A stretch of 14,102 nucleotides of DNA from Ruminococcaceae bacterium UBA1865 (GTDB taxonomy: Bacteria > Bacillota > Clostridia > Oscillospirales > Acutalibacteraceae): positions 11,955 through 26,056 of the forward strand of contig DDHX01000002.1 in the NCBI GenBank assembly GCA_002338255.1, given 5' to 3'. Shown here in pieces: positions 13,090 to 14,102 of this stretch (positions within the stretch are counted from its first letter, which is position 1; each line of letters opens with the position of its first letter). Under the pieces are notes generated by a model, which worked only from the letters and a program-made list of their open reading frames with translations, made no database searches and was not told the DNA's origin. The position numbers were made by a program, and so were the translations under genes.

Positions 13090-14061
13090 TTATTCAATAT
13101 TTGCTTGCAGAATATTCTTTACAAGGTTTTCAAGCTCCGGCCATGTTTCAAGGTATCCCGCGCGGCGGCGAAACGCGGCGGCATTTTTCATCCCTTTCAG
13201 GTACCAGCCAACATGCTTGCGCGCTTCATTCATGGCGCGGTGTTCGCCTTTGTAGTCGCACATCAGCTTCATGTGCCGCATCATAACAAGCATGCGCTCG
13301 TTAATTCCCGGTGGGGGAAGAATCCGGCAGGAATCCGTAAGGTATGCGTTAATCTGTGAGAATATCCACGGGTTTCCGAGCGCGGCGCGCCCGACCATCA
13401 CGAGGTCGCAGCCGGTTTCTTCCAGCATCCGCCCGGCAGCCTGTGCGGAATCAACGTCACCGTTGCCGATGACCGGAATTTTAACCGCCTGTTTCACCTG
13501 CCTGATGATATCCCAGTCGGCGGGCGGCATGTACATATCCTCGCGTGTCCGGCCGTGTACCGTGATGGCGTCGGCTCCCGCCGCTTCACAGATTTGGGCA
13601 ACCTCCACCGCGTTGACCGTATTTTTGTCCCAGCCCTTGCGGATTTTCACTGTGACCGGAATATTTACAGCACCTTTCACCGCCGCGGTGATTTCGCCGC
13701 AGAGCTGCGGGTTTTTCATCAGCGCCGAGCCGGAGCCGTTGCAGCTTACCTTTGGCGCGGGGCAGCCCATGTTGATGTCGATGATGTCGGGTGCGTACTC
13801 CATCGCCTTTTTTGCGGCTTCGGCCATGACGGCGGGCTCACAGCCGAAAAGCTGAATGCCCGCCGGCCGCTCCGCGTCGCTCAAAGTCATGAGCGAGCCT
13901 GTTTTTTTATCATTATATTGCAGTCCTTTGGAACTGACCATTTCGCTCACAACATACGACGCGCCGAATTGCGTGCAAGTTTCGCGAAACGCCCTGTCTG
14001 CCACGCCCGCCAGGGGCGCTAAAACCGCAAAGCCTTCTATTTTTAAATTGCCAATTTTCAT
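13090..14061 (-). CDS. dusB: tRNA-dihydrouridine synthase, DusB type
   Basis: The 323-residue FMN-dependent TIM-barrel enzyme reduces uridine to dihydrouridine in the tRNA D-loop. Motifs in order are APLAGVADRAFR (15-26), SEMVSSKGL (39-47), QLFGCEP (70-76), DINMGCPAPKV with catalytic Cys100, NGSGSALMKNP (108-118), VKIRKGWD (138-145), TVHGRTREDMY (167-177), VIGNGDVDS (197-205) and MVGRAALGNPWIF (222-234). The pattern GCPxPKV...GSGSALM and the C-terminal helical region fit DusB. GGAGAGG lies about 8 bases before ATG 14061. The start of its promoter region runs off the window end, where I see no clear -10/-35 pair. Confidence 0.94.
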   Translation of the reverse strand: MKIGNLKIEGFAVLAPLAGVADRAFRETCTQFGASYVVSEMVSSKGLQYNDKKTGSLMTLSDAERPAGIQLFGCEPAVMAEAAKKAMEYAPDIIDINMGCPAPKVSCNGSGSALMKNPQLCGEITAAVKGAVNIPVTVKIRKGWDKNTVNAVEVAQICEAAGADAITVHGRTREDMYMPPADWDIIRQVKQAVKIPVIGNGDVDSAQAAGRMLEETGCDLVMVGRAALGNPWIFSQINAYLTDSCRILPPPGINERMLVMMRHMKLMCDYKGEHRAMNEARKHVGWYLKGMKNAAAFRRRAGYLETWPELENLVKNILQANIE

Positions 14062-14102
14062 TTGGTGTTCCTCTCCGCGTTAATACTAAAATCCATTAAA
14101 AA

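Noticed and set aside
13271..13855. 194-codon open frame on the plus strand
   Set aside because: It lies antisense to dusB, whose motifs are complete. The opposite frame has no ribosome binding site or recognisable motif and is explained by the GC-rich codon use of dusB.

Overview
The window looks like chromosomal DNA of an endospore-forming, Gram-positive anaerobe of the class Clostridia, probably the order Oscillospirales. The basis is spoVAC-spoVAD, strong AGGAGG-type ribosome binding sites, sigma-A promoters with extended -10 boxes, and the family make-up (tandem DegV proteins, an ManB-like mutase, a DusB-like synthase). The order-level placement is an impression from protein style, not from a database search.

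Layout. (1) 1-1850: an AT-rich block of three co-directional genes: a secreted beta/Ser-Thr-rich protein, a membrane-anchored protein and a two-helix membrane protein. A perfect bidirectional terminator closes it. None has a function I can name, and composition differs from the rest of the window. (2) 1891-2907 (-): a lytic transglycosylase with no signal peptide and a long Ser/Leu repeat tail. (3) 3163-4641 (+): spoVAC and spoVAD, for spore uptake of dipicolinic acid and germination, with no spoVAE after them. (4) 4782-6311 (-): phosphoglucomutase/phosphomannomutase, with a structured palindromic element at its stop codon. (5) 6378-7058 (+): a MacB/LolD-type ABC ATPase with no permease beside it, overlapping tail-to-tail with a GNAT acetyltransferase (7051-7692, -). 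(6) 7918-8172 (+): a small conserved-looking protein under a near-consensus promoter. (7) 8271-9197 (+): a membrane-anchored ComEC-like metallo-beta-lactamase-fold hydrolase. (8) 9249-10292 (-): a Ser-rich single-pass membrane protein with a Pro/Lys-rich cytoplasmic tail. (9) 10476-12178 (+): two adjacent DegV (FakB-like) fatty-acid-binding proteins. (10) 12224-14061 (-): tRNA-dihydrouridine synthase followed by an alpha/beta hydrolase, probably one operon.

Most of the window is ordinary core genome in short transcription units separated by clear hairpin terminators. The parts most likely to hold something undescribed are the AT-rich secreted/membrane trio at the left end, the transglycosylase repeat tail, and the palindromic element at 4734-4784. 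I found no tRNA, rRNA, CRISPR array, transposase or phage gene.
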